A DNA stretch of 64,000 nt, taken from contig OY855909.1 of assembly GCA_963693305.1 (NCBI GenBank), positions 2,330,501-2,394,500 of the forward strand. Reading direction: 5' to 3'. The DNA comes from Meandrina meandrites (taxonomy: Eukaryota; Cnidaria; Anthozoa; Scleractinia; Meandrinidae). The notes beneath the pieces were generated by a model. The model was not told the DNA's origin and did no database searches. It saw only the letters and a list, made by a program, of their open reading frames with translations. Positions 12,601-61,647 of this stretch are shown in pieces. Position 1 is the stretch's first letter, and the number at the start of each line of letters is the position of its first letter. The position numbers and the translations under genes were made by a program.

Positions 12601-12858
12601 CACGCGGGAAATTATCCGAGCATTAACCAATCAGAAACGGTTCATCGATCTCTGTAGTGCTACGCCACAAATATGGAATTTTTGGCTTGAAACACGCCCG
12701 TCTCGAGCGGGGAATGAGATGAACGCATGACGATAAACGTCTTTTTTGAAAATTATTACAGATAACAAGTCTATTTCCAACAGACATGATTAAATTTATT
12801 GTAAATTAAAGACGTTGATAACGCAGTACCGGTATCAAGCGCCTCAAACTTTCAAAGC
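9683..12858. other. Intergenic region between convergent TTC8 and kinase genes
   Basis: About 3.2 kb with no convincing exon on either strand. It presumably holds the TTC8 3' UTR (AATAAA at 10461). It also holds a mariner-like MITE at 10807-11021 and, on the minus strand, AATAAA at 12800-12795, which is 59 nt beyond the kinase stop codon. Confidence 0.55.
10807..11021. repeat. Mariner-like MITE, TA target duplication
   Basis: A 215-bp near-palindrome. The ends read CACTGAAAC and CAGTGAAAC inward, followed by matching CAACCGGGnCCACCnAACG and GAACAAAAGA blocks over about 90 bp. TA flanks both ends (10805-10806, 11022-11023). It is non-coding. Confidence 0.65.
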
Positions 12859-50388
<37,530 letters not shown>

Positions 50389-50799
50389 GAGCTACTTGCT
50401 ACCTGCCTTTGATAACGCTAAAACCGAGTAAAAACATTGGTGATTGCATACAGGCGAGAGTCTCCCCCACCTTCAATTCACTGTCGCAATACTTAACAAT
50501 TGAAAACCACTATAGGTGAGTCATGGTCGCCTCTTTTTGTATGTAAAGCTCGGCGAATATCAATAACTCGACCACGACGAAAATAGTTCGTTGAGGTTAA
50601 TGAGACCGCGATCGAGCGAGACATTTAGTCAGCGGAATAACGGAATAACATATGAGCCTGTCGTCATAGTGTACAGCGGTGAAACAACTAAAAAAACAAA
50701 ATGGTGGACGGATGTGTTTCGCCTTCGAATTCCTGGCGGAAGAGAGAGCATAATTATCTGTAATAGGTTACAGGCAGCTTGGTTTGTTGTCCGTGGAAG
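50389..50799. promoter_or_regulatory. Likely bidirectional promoter of TTBK and ABCC10
   Basis: The two start codons are 411 bp apart and divergent. No other gene intervenes. No TATA box stands out on either strand. Both 5' UTRs must lie here or be spliced. Shared control is inferred from spacing only. Confidence 0.5.
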
Positions 50800-53700
50800 A
50801 TGGTTAATTTACAAGACTTCTGTGGATTTAATAATGGGACAGAATTTGTGCCATGGAATAACAACAACTTTGGTTATTGTTTTGAACTCTTATGTCTTGT
50901 AAGCCCTGCAAATTTTTTCTTGGTTTGCTCAAGCATATTCTTTGCCATTGGAAAGCGACAACGATTTGAGTACCTGGGTGGTCGCCCTTACTTGTTCTCA
51001 AAGCTGCAGGTCTTATTTTCCTGCCTGATATTTTTAGAATCAGTGATTGAAGCGGTGTGTTCATGGTTTCTGAACTCATACCATTCTCCAGTTTATCTTT
51101 TGACTAGTTCACTTATAGCCATAGCTTGGATTTCAAATGCAGTGAATGTGTGGAGAAACAGACATATCATCCTGCTGAGGAAATGCTACGCTACAGTTCA
51201 TGTCGCAATCATGATCTTAGTTTTCTTAATGACGGCTATTCAGTTTTACTCTGTTACTCTGAGAATCAATGACAGTAGTTCTGGTTCTCTGTGTGTTTAT
51301 GATTACGGCACTATATGCAGAATGACTCTTCAGCTCATATTTCTGATTCTTTTGATTCCGCCGGCTTGTGTTAACCAGAACAGGATTGGTTGGAATGTAC
51401 AGTTCTCGTCGACAGCTGTAGCTTCTGGTATTCAGAGTAGCACAGAAAGAGATGCATTACTGCGAACCACCTCAAGAGGCACATTCTATAGCAGTACACG
51501 GTGCATTACTGATGATCTTGGTGTGGCTGAAGACAGATCTAACATCCTTTCCAAACTAACGTTTTGGTGGGTAAGACCTATGATGAAGAAGGGTTACCAT
51601 GGAAACCTACAATGTGCAGAAGATTTATTTCTACTACCTCAAAGCCTTTCCACAAAAAAATTGAGAATTATTTTTTCAGCTAATTTTGATTCTTTGACTG
51701 AAGAACGAGACAAAACTGATAAAAAGTTACTAGAGGAAAGCTGTTCAAGCGACTCTGCCTACAGTGCCATTAGGTTTTTACCCGGGGTACAAAGGAGTGT
51801 CTCTGATCAAAATTTTCAAAGAAGTGCCTCTGTCAGAAGAATGACGAGCGATGGCAGTTATACCAGTACAGAATTTTCTGAAAAGGGGGTCACTGACATT
51901 CCACCTACTAAAGAGAATAATCAACGATCCCTTTTAAGTGCTCTTCACCATTCATTTGGTCTGCAGTATTACTGTGTTGGATTGCTTAAGTTAATAGGAG
52001 ATGCACTCAGCTTTGCTGGACCCCTCTTGCTACACGCGCTGGTGTCCTTTATGGAAAACAGACAGGTAAATTTAAGGTCTCTTCACTTTGTTGATCAAAA
52101 TTGGACAATTATTTCGCATTCGACTCTAGGTACAAGTGAGTAACTGAGTTGTTCCAGAAAGTATCAGCCTTTATATGGGAGTTGTTTTGTTTGAACCTCC
52201 CAAACCACTTCTCTGTCAAACCATCAATTTTATTTGATTCCTTTATCCAAAGTGGGTAAATAAACATTGGTCTGTCAGTCATCTGTCTGTCTATCCATTT
52301 GCTTGTCTACCATTTGTCTGTCTGTCTGTCTGAAAGTGTCTGTCTTTCTGTATGTCTGCCCATCCATCATACATCCATATGTTAATTGAATTCATTATAA
52401 TCATGATATTTCATTATCATGATAAAATTATTGTTTTTTTTATTTCAGGAACCTATATCTCATGGCTATTACTATGCATCAGGATTGTTTCTGACAACAT
52501 TTTGTGTGGCATTTGTCAATTCACAGTTCAACTACTGGGTGAGTGTATACTTATTTCATCTAATATTAGCATAATGGACAGTTTCAGGGCTGGCTCCAAC
52601 TGTCTGTCTTAGAGAAGTGTCCATCTTATAGGGGGATTACAAATGACTGTTATTACTTTATGCAGCATTGTATGGTTAACCTCATGTATTTTCCTTTCCA
52701 TTACGTCTACAGGTGAATAAAATTGGCCTGAAGATCCGAGCAGCTGTCATCACGACAGTGTACAACAAGTCACTAGCTGTCAGCCTCACCACTTTGTCCA
52801 AATTTTCTTCAGGAGAAGTATGTGTTTGACCTGCTTGTTTTCTTGATAACCCTTCACCTGTTTAAATTGTTTGCCTCTTTTGTTTTCCGTGAGTTACTGG
52901 TAGTAGACATGTATATCACAGACGCAGCAACTCAGAAAGATGTCATCAGTGCTGTTCAGTATAATATTTTGGACAGGAATGTTTATTGTATTGCTAACAT
53001 TTTATATTATCAGTGATGGGATAAAATCCAAAAATATTAAAAGCACATAATTTTTTTTCAATTTTTAACCAGGTGGTAAACTTCATGAGTACTGATACAG
53101 ACAGAGTGGTCAACTTCGCTCCAAGCTTTCATCAGTTCTGGAGTTTGCCATTTCAGATTGCTGTATCGCTTTATCTTCTTCATCAACAGGTAAGCCTCTT
53201 TTTCATTTGGTGAAAAAAAAATTCTGATGCTGATAAACTGATATTCTCTTCCACGCACTTGAATTCTGTGTCACCACTGAATTTTATGAACCAAACATTG
53301 ATTGTATCTTTGTAGGTTGGCATATCATTTTTGGCTGGTCTGGGCTTTGCTATTCTCTTAGTTCCAGTAAACAGATGGCTGGCTGAGAGGATTCAGAAGC
53401 TGAGTAAAGAAATGATGGCACAGAAAGATAACAGAGTTAAGGTGAAAAAAGACTTTTTGTTGTTATCCTGCATGCAGCTGTCTCCAAGGAAACAGGAGAC
53501 GGCTGCATGCAGGCTGTATGTTGTTTGATGTTGCATTTTAACATTTGGCATTCAAAAATTAATTTTTTATATGGTTTTGTGAGTATCAACTGAAGAAAGT
53601 TTGATTTCTGGTAATGCTTGGTAGGTTATGAATGAAATTCTACAGGGAATCAGAGTGATCAAGTTCTACGCCTGGGAGAAAAACTTTGAGGAGAAGATAA

Positions 53701-56700
53701 ACAAGCTGAGGTGGGGTTTTTAGAAACCTGGAATGTTTCTTTGCATACAATTACAATGTAGTTTTAATCTTAGGCAAGACACTTTCACACCCATGGTGCC
53801 TCTTTGTCCGTCCGTCCATCCATCCATCTGTTTGATTAATCGATCCTTCAATTATTTTAAATGAATTCAATTGATTAAATTAATTACCAGATTAATCCCA
53901 TCCTTAATTAGGGATCCCTGCTGCTTTGCAACTCAGTTAACTAAGTTAATGCATTTTTTTAGAGCTGCAGAGTTAAAGAGTTTGAAAGGAAGAAAGTATC
54001 TAGATGCTTGGTGTGTGTATTTTTGGGCCACCACCCCTGTGATCATTTCCATACTGACCTTCACAACGTATGCTCTACTGGGAAACAAACTTACGGCAGC
54101 TAAGGTACCAGTTTTCTTGTTTAATCTTAACCAGTGCTCTGAGAAATGCACAGTGCTGTATAGTAGATACAATGTAAATGGTTTTGTAGTATCTAGTATG
54201 TTAATTATTAAAGCCATTTCTAGGTATTTCTGGGTATTCATGCTCTTTGGATTGAAAGGTGTGGTTCCTCTGAATCTTCCCCCAAGTATGTCTGGGTAAT
54301 GGTGAGCTGTTGGGGTGGCATGACAAAATCCTAGGGGTAAAATCCTGCAGTAGTATTGCAGCACTCATAGCCTTGATGTATAAATTATACTGTCTGGTAA
54401 ATTATACTATTGTTTTGGGGGCCAAGACATATTGTTCTCTTTTCTCCAGTAGTGTAGCATCTCCTTCTACTGGTCCTCCAGTGTAGCAGGTGCTATTGAT
54501 TTGGGGGCTGGGGGCATTGTTCCTGTTGTTTGTTCTATTGTTCTCTTTTCTCTGCTTCTACTGGTCCTCCAGTGTAGCAGGTGCTATTGATTTGGGGGCT
54601 GGGGGCATTGTTCCTGTTGTTTGTTCTATTGTTCTCTTTTCTCTGCTTCTACTGGTCCTCCAGTGTAGCAGGTGCTATTGATTTGGGGGCTGGGGGCATT
54701 GTTCCTGTTGTTTGTTCTATTGTTCTCTTTTCTCTGCTTCTACTGGTCCTCCAGTGTAGCAGGTGCTATTGATTTGGGGGCTGGGGGCATTGTTCCTGTT
54801 GTTTGTTCTATTGTTCTCTTTTCTCTGCTTCTACTGGTCCTCCAGTGTAGCAGGTGCTATTGATTTGGGGGCTGGGGGCATTGTTCCTGTTGTTTGTTCT
54901 ATTGTTCTCTTTTCTCTGCTTCTACTGGTCCTCCAGTGTAGCAGGTGCTATTGATTTGGGGGCTGGGGGCATTGTTCCTGTTGTTTGTTCTATTGTTCTC
55001 TTTTCTCTGCTTCTACTGGTCCTCCAGTGTAGCAGGTGCTATTGTTTTGGGTGCTGGGGGCATTGTTCCTGTTGTTTGTTCTATTGTTCTCTTTTCTCTG
55101 CTTCTACTGGTCCTCCAGTGTAGCAGTTGCTATTGTTTTGGGGGCTGGGGGCATTGTTCCTGTTGTTTGTTCTATTGTTCTCTTTTCTCTGCTTCTACTG
55201 GTCCTCCAGTGTAGCAGGTGCTATTGATTTGGCGGCTGGGGGCATTGTTCCTGTTGTTTGTTCTATTGTTCTCTTTTCTCTGCTTCTACTGGTCCTCCAG
55301 TGTAGCAGTTGCTATTGTTTTGGGGGCTGGGGGCATTGTTCCTGCTGTTTGTTCTATTGTTCTCTTTTCTCTGCTTCTACTGGTCCTCCAGTGTAGCAGG
55401 TGCTATTGATTTGGGTGCTGGGGGCATTGTTCCTGTTGTTTGTTCTATTGTTCTCTCAGCCACTCATGTGAGACCTTGTGAGAGCCGCCACAATCTAATG
55501 GACAAGCATCCTAGTCAGGGGGAGGGGGGGAGGGAGGAGGAGGCAGTTCTCCTAGTGACTTCATGCTATCGCCCCATTCAGTGGAAGGAGTAATACTCCT
55601 AGTAACTTACGCTATGGAAACCACGACAGGCTTGCTTGGCGCCTTTAGAAGTGGACCTTATTATTATTATTATTTTTTTGCATGCCAGGTCTTCACTAGT
55701 GTAGCATTATTCAACATGCTCATTTCTCCACTGAATGCATTTCCTTGGGTGCTGAATGGATTGATGGAGGCCTGGGTATCAGTAAAGAGAATCCAGGCCT
55801 TCCTCGCATTGAAGAACCTAGACTTGACTGGGTACTACCAGCAGCTAGACTACTCAGATAAAGGAGAAAGTAAGTGCTTTTAATTTGTTATTACGTAATA
55901 TATAATTATGTTAAAGCAGACCATGCCAGTCTCTGCAGTAATAGACTAATTCTCAGCCCCAGAGCCCTTTTTGCTTCTCTTAGCCAGCCGGCCTAGACAC
56001 AAGAAATCAGGGCTCTGGGGACATGGGATGTTTAAACTAATTCAATTTTTTTATTGGCGATTTGAAACAAAGAAATCTTGAGCAGAATTACAAAAACCCA
56101 TAACTCTCCCATACAGTATATAGAAACATCATGACTGCGTACATAAAGACTGGAAGTCCCAGAATCTAGGACTGGAAATCCTTTGTTTCCAGAGCCCTTC
56201 GTTTCTCGTGCCAAGCCCCCCCCCCCCCAGCTAAGAGAAGTGAAAAGGGCTCTTTTTGTATTGTGTTTTGTAGTGTCCAAGCCCCCAGACGTTTTGATAC
56301 AAAATGGCCATTTTACTTGGAGGCAACAAGAAGAGCCTGGTGAAGAGGAGAGGGTTTTCTCAACAGCAGGGGAACTAACAAACATCAACTTCTGCATAAA
56401 AACAGTACGTAACCTCAAATAGTTTGATTAAAAACGGGAAGTGGCATACTGTAGTAAGAGCAATCAAACAAAATGCGGGTTGGAATTCTTCTAGGCACTT
56501 GTAATTTCCAGACTTGGAACAGACCTATTCCTGGGCCTCATTTTTTCCTTCTGGCGAAATCCATATGGTGAATTTGATGTGGTGCTTTTTTAAAGTTGTT
56601 CATCAGTGCAGTTCCAAGTACAATTTTGTAAAGTCAACAAGAAAGCAAAAAACATAACGGTAACTCTTTCGTCTGTGTTTGATATCTTACTCAAAAGATC

Positions 56701-59700
56701 TTTGTCAATTGAATTGGCATTAATTTACAAGCTTGCACTCCAAAAGTTACTGACTGCTAATTCCTGGTCCACACCATCCTCAGAGATCCAGGGGAAGTCA
56801 GTTAATGGGGGTAAGGGGAAGCCGTTCTTGACTTTTCTTCGCCGATTTTTTTCCCACAGTTTCGACTTTCCCTCACTGCCCCCCCTAACTTCCCCTTTTT
56901 TCCGAGGATGAGTCCACATTAGCGACACAACGGAAATATAGTTTTTTTTCTTTCCTACTATGTCCATTATTCCGGGCCTTATGTTGTGTTGTTCACACTG
57001 GTGTCAATACATCAACATACATGAAGTGTTTTCTACATTCGCTAGTGTGAACCAGGCCGAACATGAGCTCTCCCTGCTGTTTTCCTTTTGTGCATGTGGT
57101 TTTTGTTTTTTATATTAAAAGTTTATCATTAGCGTCTTTTCATTCAAGGGTCAGCTGATTGGTGTGATAGGAAAAGTTGGTTCGGGGAAGAGCTCGTTAC
57201 TGGCTGCCATCACAGCAGAGATGGAAAAACGGCTAGGAGAGGTATTCAGAGTTTCTCTGTACTTCCAACTCGATTACATCTTGATCTGCTACATGCTTTA
57301 TATTCAGATTATTAATATTTTCCCCAATGTTATATCGTTTACTGTTTGTTAAATGTAGGTGTTTGTCAGGAAACTTGAGCGTGGATTTGGCTTAGCTGCC
57401 CAGGTAATAGAGATTCTCAATGTTACTGTTTTTATAGAAGTTTCGTAAATCACAAGATAGAACTACATATTTTCCCGAACCTTCATCTGGTTTCATGTTT
57501 TCCTGTGCTTTTCAATGGTTTCTTTTTTCCCGCGCTTTCCAATGGTTACTTTTTTCCCCGTTCCACAGGTTTCATGTTTTCCCGCACTTTCCACTGGCTT
57601 CATGTTTTCCCGCGCTTTTCAATGGTTACACGTTTTCCCTCGCTTTCCACTGCTTTTATGCCTTCCCAGCCTTTCCAGTGGTTACATGTTTTCCCGCACT
57701 TTCCACTGGCTTCATGTTTTCCCGCGCTTTTCAATGGTTACACGTTTTCCCTCGCTTTCCACTGCTTTTATGCCTTCCCAGCCTTTCCAGTGGTTACATG
57801 TTTTCCGCACTTTCCACTGGTTTCATGTTTTCCCGCGCTTTTCAATGGTTACGCGTTTTCCCGCGCTTTCCACTGGTTTTATGCCTTCCCAGCCTTTCCA
57901 AGAATAAGTATACTACTCTATTTTTGTGTTCCGCTCTCGCTCAGTTTCATTTGTAACATATTTTGTAAGCTCAAAGGGGGCTGTGTTGTTATCACGTAGG
58001 AACCTTGGATTCAACATGGAACAGTGAAGGAAAACATTTTGTTTGGGAAGCCCTTTGACGTGGAGAAGTACAGTGCGGTAATCTACGCATGTGCTTTGGT
58101 AGAGGTAAGAACCTTATATTACTTTATTTTTTATTCCAATTGGCTCTGGTAACAGAAGATAGAATGACAATTAAATTTCCGAGGTGAAATGGAGGGAGGG
58201 GACTGCAGCCCCCTCGACCCCCTCTAACATACAATCTTTTTTTTAAAGGATCTTCAAATACTTCCCGTGGGTGATGAAACAGAGATTGGCGAGAATGGTG
58301 TGACGTTGAGTGGAGGACAGAAAGCACGTGTTGCCCTAGCCAGGGCTGTTTATCAGGTGCAGTGTAGTTTTTATAAATTGGTATTACGTAAATACAGTGA
58401 TAAACGACACGTGATGGAAACAATGAAAATCATAGTCTGTCTATCTCTCTGTGTGTCTGTCTCTCGTCCGTCCCTCTGTCTGTCGGTAAAAGTTCGTTCT
58501 TTTTTTCTTTTGCCCCAGGATAAAGAAATCTACTTACTTGACGATCCCCTCGCCGCTGTGGACGCGCACGTGGCCGCTCACCTTTTCCACTATTGCATCA
58601 TGGGACTGCTACAGAATAAGACCAGAATACTTTGCACGCATCACACTCACTTCTTGTCAGTCGCTGACCAGGTTGTTGTAATGGACCATGGCGCAGTGAT
58701 CTACACAGGTCCGCCCGGGGGAACTCCACACGTGGAGCAAATCATCAAAACTAACACACATTCAACTGATGCAGGTGAAAACAAGAGCGCAGTTAAGACG
58801 GAAAATTTAGAGGACGCAAAAGAAGACAACGCGGACGAAGGATTAGTCAAAGAAGAAGAGAAAGAAGTGGGCGTGGTCAAACTGCACGTGTACAAGTCAT
58901 ACTGGCTTGCGATTGGTCATTGCCTGGCAACGAGCATTCTACTATCACTGTTTCTAATGCAAGGTAAGAAAATTCGTGTTGATTGTAATCGACGTTCCAT
59001 ATAAATTCTGTTCATGTAACTTGTAAAGAAGGCCAGGCAAATGCAACGCAAATCCAATATTATAAAGAATAGACTTGGTGCCAAATTTGTTTGTTCAAGC
59101 TGACATCCGATGTTCGTGGTAGACAAAGTCTGGTATTGAATTTTATAACCAACATTTTTCGCTCTTTCCGGGTTTGTACTGAAAAAAATTAATGCACAAA
59201 TCTGTGCGAACATGTTGCCTTCTCAGTCAGTCGGGTGCAAATTAAACCAAAACCATTTATGATTTGCGATTGGTTTCCCGCCATTTTCCTGCACACTGGC
59301 CATTTACTGGACTGCATGTTTTCCACACTTGGCATAGTACCGGTTACATGTTTTCCACTGCGTTTGGTATCGTTGATGTGTTTATGCTGTGAAGTTTCGA
59401 TCCATTTACAGTTATTGCGATATTTGCGGTAACTATGATATTTTCAAAGTTACTTGCTAACTTTCCTGAGCACATTTCACAGGAATTAAATCTCTGTTTT
59501 TGTTCCTCAGCTTCGCGTAATGTGAGTGACTGGTGGTTGGCCTACTGGATTTCTCACTCACGTGTCAGCAACAGTACAGCACGTGAGCACGTGAACTTAA
59601 CAACGTCATACCAGTGGAATCACGTGATTCCCCCAGTGCTGACTACTGACCAGTTAGGAAAGCATGTTCATATCGTCAAGGATACTGTGACGTTTTATCT

Positions 59701-61302
59701 GGTTGTGTATGGTGGACTTGCCGTTGCCAACACGGTATGGTATCTTTAACTTTTCCCTAACAACGTTAACATGTAACAATTGTTCCCTCTTCTTCACCAC
59801 CCCCAATTCAACATTTTATGAGGGTTTTGTTTGGCCCCCTTTATAGTGGGTTTAAGCAACATTGTTGTTGTTGTTGTATTTTGAATAAAACCACAGTCTT
59901 GTACTCTTATTTTTCTGTCATAGATTTTCACTCTGTTCCGAGCCTTCTTGTTTGCTTATGGAGGCATCTGTGCCGCCAAAGTTCTGCATTCGAGATTGTT
60001 AAAGAGCATTTTGTCTGCTCCTGTGTCATTCTTTGATGTCACTCCGGTATGTAGTTTACGCCTGTGTATTAGCTAATCAAGGAAACAGAAAATCTGCCGC
60101 AATTTTTTTGTTGCCTAATGCAACAAAATTTAGCAGAGGGTCTTTTAGAGAGACACATTGACTGGTTGGAAACGACGAAATGAAAAATCCAGGCTAAAAT
60201 TTTCAAGGTGTGCCTCTCCGTCTTCGTTCCGTACGTTACATAGATCTTTTAAGGCAAAGCAACACGAAAAAAAAAAACAACGTTTTATAAAGCATCAGTG
60301 AAAAATATGGAGAAAACATTGAAGTAAAACACAAAGTTGACTATCATTTGATGTTGGAGTAAATGAAGGTAAACTAACCGCTGTAGCAAATTTGGAAAGC
60401 TGACATTTCAAGCATTAGCCATTCATCGGAGCGTCTGAAGTGAGCGCTTTGACTTGTATTGTTTAAATTCTTTGTGGGTTTGAACTGATAGCACGAAGAT
60501 CCTGGAGTTCTTGGGCAAATTTTTATACCTTGTGTTATGTTTTATTTCACCAGATTGGGCGAATCGTCAACCGGTTTTCTTCAGACATAGTGAGTACTTT
60601 GCTTTTAACGTGCTGCTTGTGTATGTACATTTGTTTTGTAGCTAATAATGTCTATGACTAACAAGATTAATTTTGGTACCCCCTGGACAAGGTGGTAATA
60701 ATTTTTCTCAGTCATTCCTCCTTCAAACAGTTGCCCGTTCTGGGGAGCAGGGGTGGCACAGTGGTGCGAGCACTCGCTCCCCACAAATGTGGCCCGGGTT
60801 CTTCCATTCCCGACCCGGCGTCATATGTGGGTTGAGTTTGTTGTTGGTTCTCGTCCTTGCTCCGAGGGTTTTTCTCCGGGTTCTTCGGTTTTCCTTTCTC
60901 CGCAAAAACCAAGGTAGCACTTCCAAATTCCAATTCGATCGGGAATACACGGCCCTACAAGATTCTAGCTTTAAACAAACCGTGTTCAAACAAAGGTAAT
61001 TTATTATTTTTTCTCAGATTGTGATTTTGGTTGTCCCTTGATAACACTATTGTTTTAATCCTGACGCGTGACATCCTTAATATTTGAAGTCATTTAAGTT
61101 TTTACGTTAAATTTTAATTTATATTTCAGTACTCCATTGATGACAGCCTTCCCTTCATCCTAAACATTTTTCTGGCCCAGGCCTTTGGCGTGGCTGGCAC
61201 GGTAGTGATCACGTGTTATGGTTTACCTTGGTTTGTTCTCGTCCTAGTCCCGCTCGTTCTCATGTACTACTACATCCAGAACTACTACCGGAGAACTTCA
61301 AG
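50800..61302 (+). CDS. ABCC10: ABCC10/MRP7-type ABC transporter, first 18 coding exons
   Basis: Multidrug-resistance-family exporter of lipophilic anions. Exons: 50800-52065, 52449-52538, 52713-52817, 53073-53189, 53316-53441, 53625-53710, 53963-54104, 55689-55869, 56274-56404, 57149-57241, 57359-57403, 58000-58104, 58249-58356, 58520-58963, 59511-59734, 59924-60046, 60554-60589, 61130-61302. The first exon holds the N-terminal membrane domain. The first nucleotide-binding domain has Walker [15 protein letters not shown], Walker B IYLLDDP and switch CTHHTH. Exons 15-18 begin the second membrane domain. All exons join in phase. The second nucleotide-binding domain is absent from the window and should lie beyond 64000. 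The start is the first ATG; the TTG-initiated extension is rejected. Confidence 0.92.
52260..52345. repeat. (TCTG)n microsatellite
   Basis: Imperfect TCTG/TCCA tetramer repeats in ABCC10 intron 1. A similar (TCTG/TCTC) run occurs at 58436-58486. Confidence 0.8.
54465..55457. repeat. 91-bp tandem array, about 11 copies
   Basis: Nearly identical 91-bp units containing GTGTAGCAGGTGCTATTGAT and GGGGGCATTGTTCCTGTTGT. The period is exact from 54490 to 55400. A few variants (TTTGGGTG, TTTGGCGG, GCAGTTGC) are concentrated in the right half. It lies in ABCC10 intron 7, between 54104 and 55689. Reading frames across it are by-products. Confidence 0.95.
55956..56253. repeat. Inverted CAGAGCCC...CTTCTCTTAGC segments
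   Basis: CAGAGCCCTTTTTGCTTCTC then TTAGC at 55960-55985 is the near-complement of 56229-56253. A second pair involves AGGGCTCTGG and CCAGAGCCCTT. A non-coding repeat is likely, but ends are unresolved. Confidence 0.4.
56775..56910. repeat. 136-bp MITE related to the 6106-9495 element
   Basis: Starts CATCCTCAGAGATCCAGGGG and ends CCGAGGATG. Its two halves match the outer TIR of the 3.4-kb element (GAAAGTCG, GGCGAAGAAAAGT). Imperfect 9-bp flanks GGTCCACAC / AGTCCACAT. It lies in ABCC10 intron 9. Confidence 0.75.
57489..57900. repeat. 28-bp minisatellite, reverse orientation of the 5753 array
   Basis: About 14 copies of TTCATGTTTTCCCGCGCTTT followed by CCACTGGC, in ABCC10 intron 11. Degenerate single units recur at 59310-59370. 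Because 28 is one more than a multiple of three, long open frames appear in all three frames; none is a gene. Confidence 0.9.
60730..61000 (+). repeat. tRNA-derived SINE
   Basis: GGGGTGGCACAGTGGTGCGA (A box) and CGGGTTCTTCCATTCC (B box) lie about 45 bp apart. They are followed by a conserved-looking body with GTGGGTTGAGTTTGTTGTTG and GGGTTTTTCTCCGGGTTC. It lies in ABCC10 intron 17, same strand as the gene. Confidence 0.75.
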
Positions 61303-61647
61303 GTAACTACTATTGCTAGTGCTAACTGAGATTAGAAACGTGGACGTTTCTTAGATTTCTAAGATTTTTGTTTATTAATTGAAAAAAGAAATAAAAAACA
61401 AGTTTGTAAGGATTAGCAGTGGCCCAGTACTGGCTATAGGATCCCCTAAGCTTTTGAGTCAATTTTACTTATTAAGCGTACAATCCACATAGAAATCTAC
61501 CGCATTAGAAGTGCTCTGCTGTGGTGGAAGGCCTCCCGCGTCCGACCAGGCCCATCCTAACTCCTGACCAGTTTGTTTTGAGCAAATCTAGTTCCACATG
61601 TTCTTTATATAAGACACTGTCAAAGACCTCCTGCACAACAGTCAAAA

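Noticed and set aside
50779..50799. Upstream start for ABCC10 (MVCCPWK)
   Set aside because: That codon is TTG. The first ATG in frame is 50800 and fits the family N-terminus.
54490..55593. Series of hydrophobic 63-94-residue open frames
   Set aside because: They are products of the 91-bp tandem array. Each unit restarts the same short frame.
57495..57999. Three overlapping plus-strand open frames rich in FPRF/SRAF repeats
   Set aside because: They are the three readings of a 28-bp minisatellite in an ABCC10 intron. The period shifts frame each unit.
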